The translations under genes and the position numbers were made by a program. DNA of 32,310 bases from Streptomyces sp. LUP30 (lineage in GTDB: Bacteria; Actinomycetota; Actinomycetes; Streptomycetales; Streptomycetaceae), in contig NZ_MJAJ01000002.1 in assembly GCF_001746365.1 (NCBI RefSeq), forward strand, positions 1-32,310. Direction: 5' to 3'. Below the pieces are notes generated by a model, which was not told where the DNA came from, did not search any database, and was given only the letters and a program-made list of their open reading frames with translations. This document shows, one piece after another, positions 32,264 to 32,310 of the stretch (position 1 is its first letter; each line of letters opens with the position of its first letter).

Positions 32264-32310
32264 CCACCCATCCCCGGCCGGCCACCCGCCCCCGGCGGGC
32301 GCCGCATCCC

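Noticed and set aside
1..32310. tRNA, rRNA and riboswitch genes
   Set aside because: I looked for cloverleaf-like arms and known conserved riboswitch words and saw none that could be supported by eye; a covariance-model scan would settle this.

Overview
The window is very GC-rich, uses G/C in third codon positions almost throughout, and carries a modular type I polyketide synthase (PKS), Tat-exported binding proteins, SnoaL-like proteins and many TetR/MarR/LuxR-type regulators. This fits a Streptomyces (or close actinomycete) chromosome. Short intact genes alternate with broken genes and insertion-sequence scraps, which looks like an accessory chromosome-arm region rather than core.

Region 1 (1-7522) is the edge of a macrolide/polyether-type gene cluster. 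A PKS gene on the minus strand starts at 4788 and runs off the left edge. It opens with a decarboxylating KSQ loading module (KSQ-AT-ACP; active-site Cys replaced by Gln; methylmalonyl-type YASH motif in the AT), followed by the KS and the start of the AT of the first extension module. Divergent from it are two translationally coupled genes for 2-deoxygenation of an NDP-sugar (2,3-dehydratase, then 3-ketoreductase). The product is therefore probably a glycosylated polyketide carrying a 2,6-dideoxyhexose. A TetR regulator and a VC0807-like membrane protein follow (7658-9080). A rare CTCTAGG motif in the PKS/dehydratase promoter gap recurs just before tetR.

Region 2 (9081-13772) holds a RibD/DHFR-like reductase, a decayed IS630-type fragment, a TetR repressor divergent from a YdhR-like monooxygenase and a VOC protein (with two paired palindromic operators between them), and a frameshifted aldo-keto reductase.

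Region 3 (13840-19718) is the most coherent unit. A MarR regulator, a secreted protein with two SnoaL-like domains, an MBL-fold protein with a degraded metal motif, two cytoplasmic SnoaL-like proteins, and a Tat-exported solute-binding protein without permease or ATPase lie together. They are linked by near-identical TCTGC...GCAGA palindromes at two promoters. A remnant of a second solute-binding protein, keeping only the N- and C-terminal ends, lies between the operators and the MBL gene.

Region 4 (19719-24430) is mostly debris: a STAS-like fragment, a CRISPR-like two-repeat relic, flavodoxin and XRE/MmyB regulator pseudogenes, and an IS5-type transposase scrap. Among these are a CxxC protein, a small secreted Cys-containing protein and two membrane proteins that look intact.

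Region 5 (24431-32310) holds a NarL-type two-component system, a small hypothetical protein, a long gene-poor stretch with a LacI-type operator relic, and a large secreted multidomain GH3 glycosidase.
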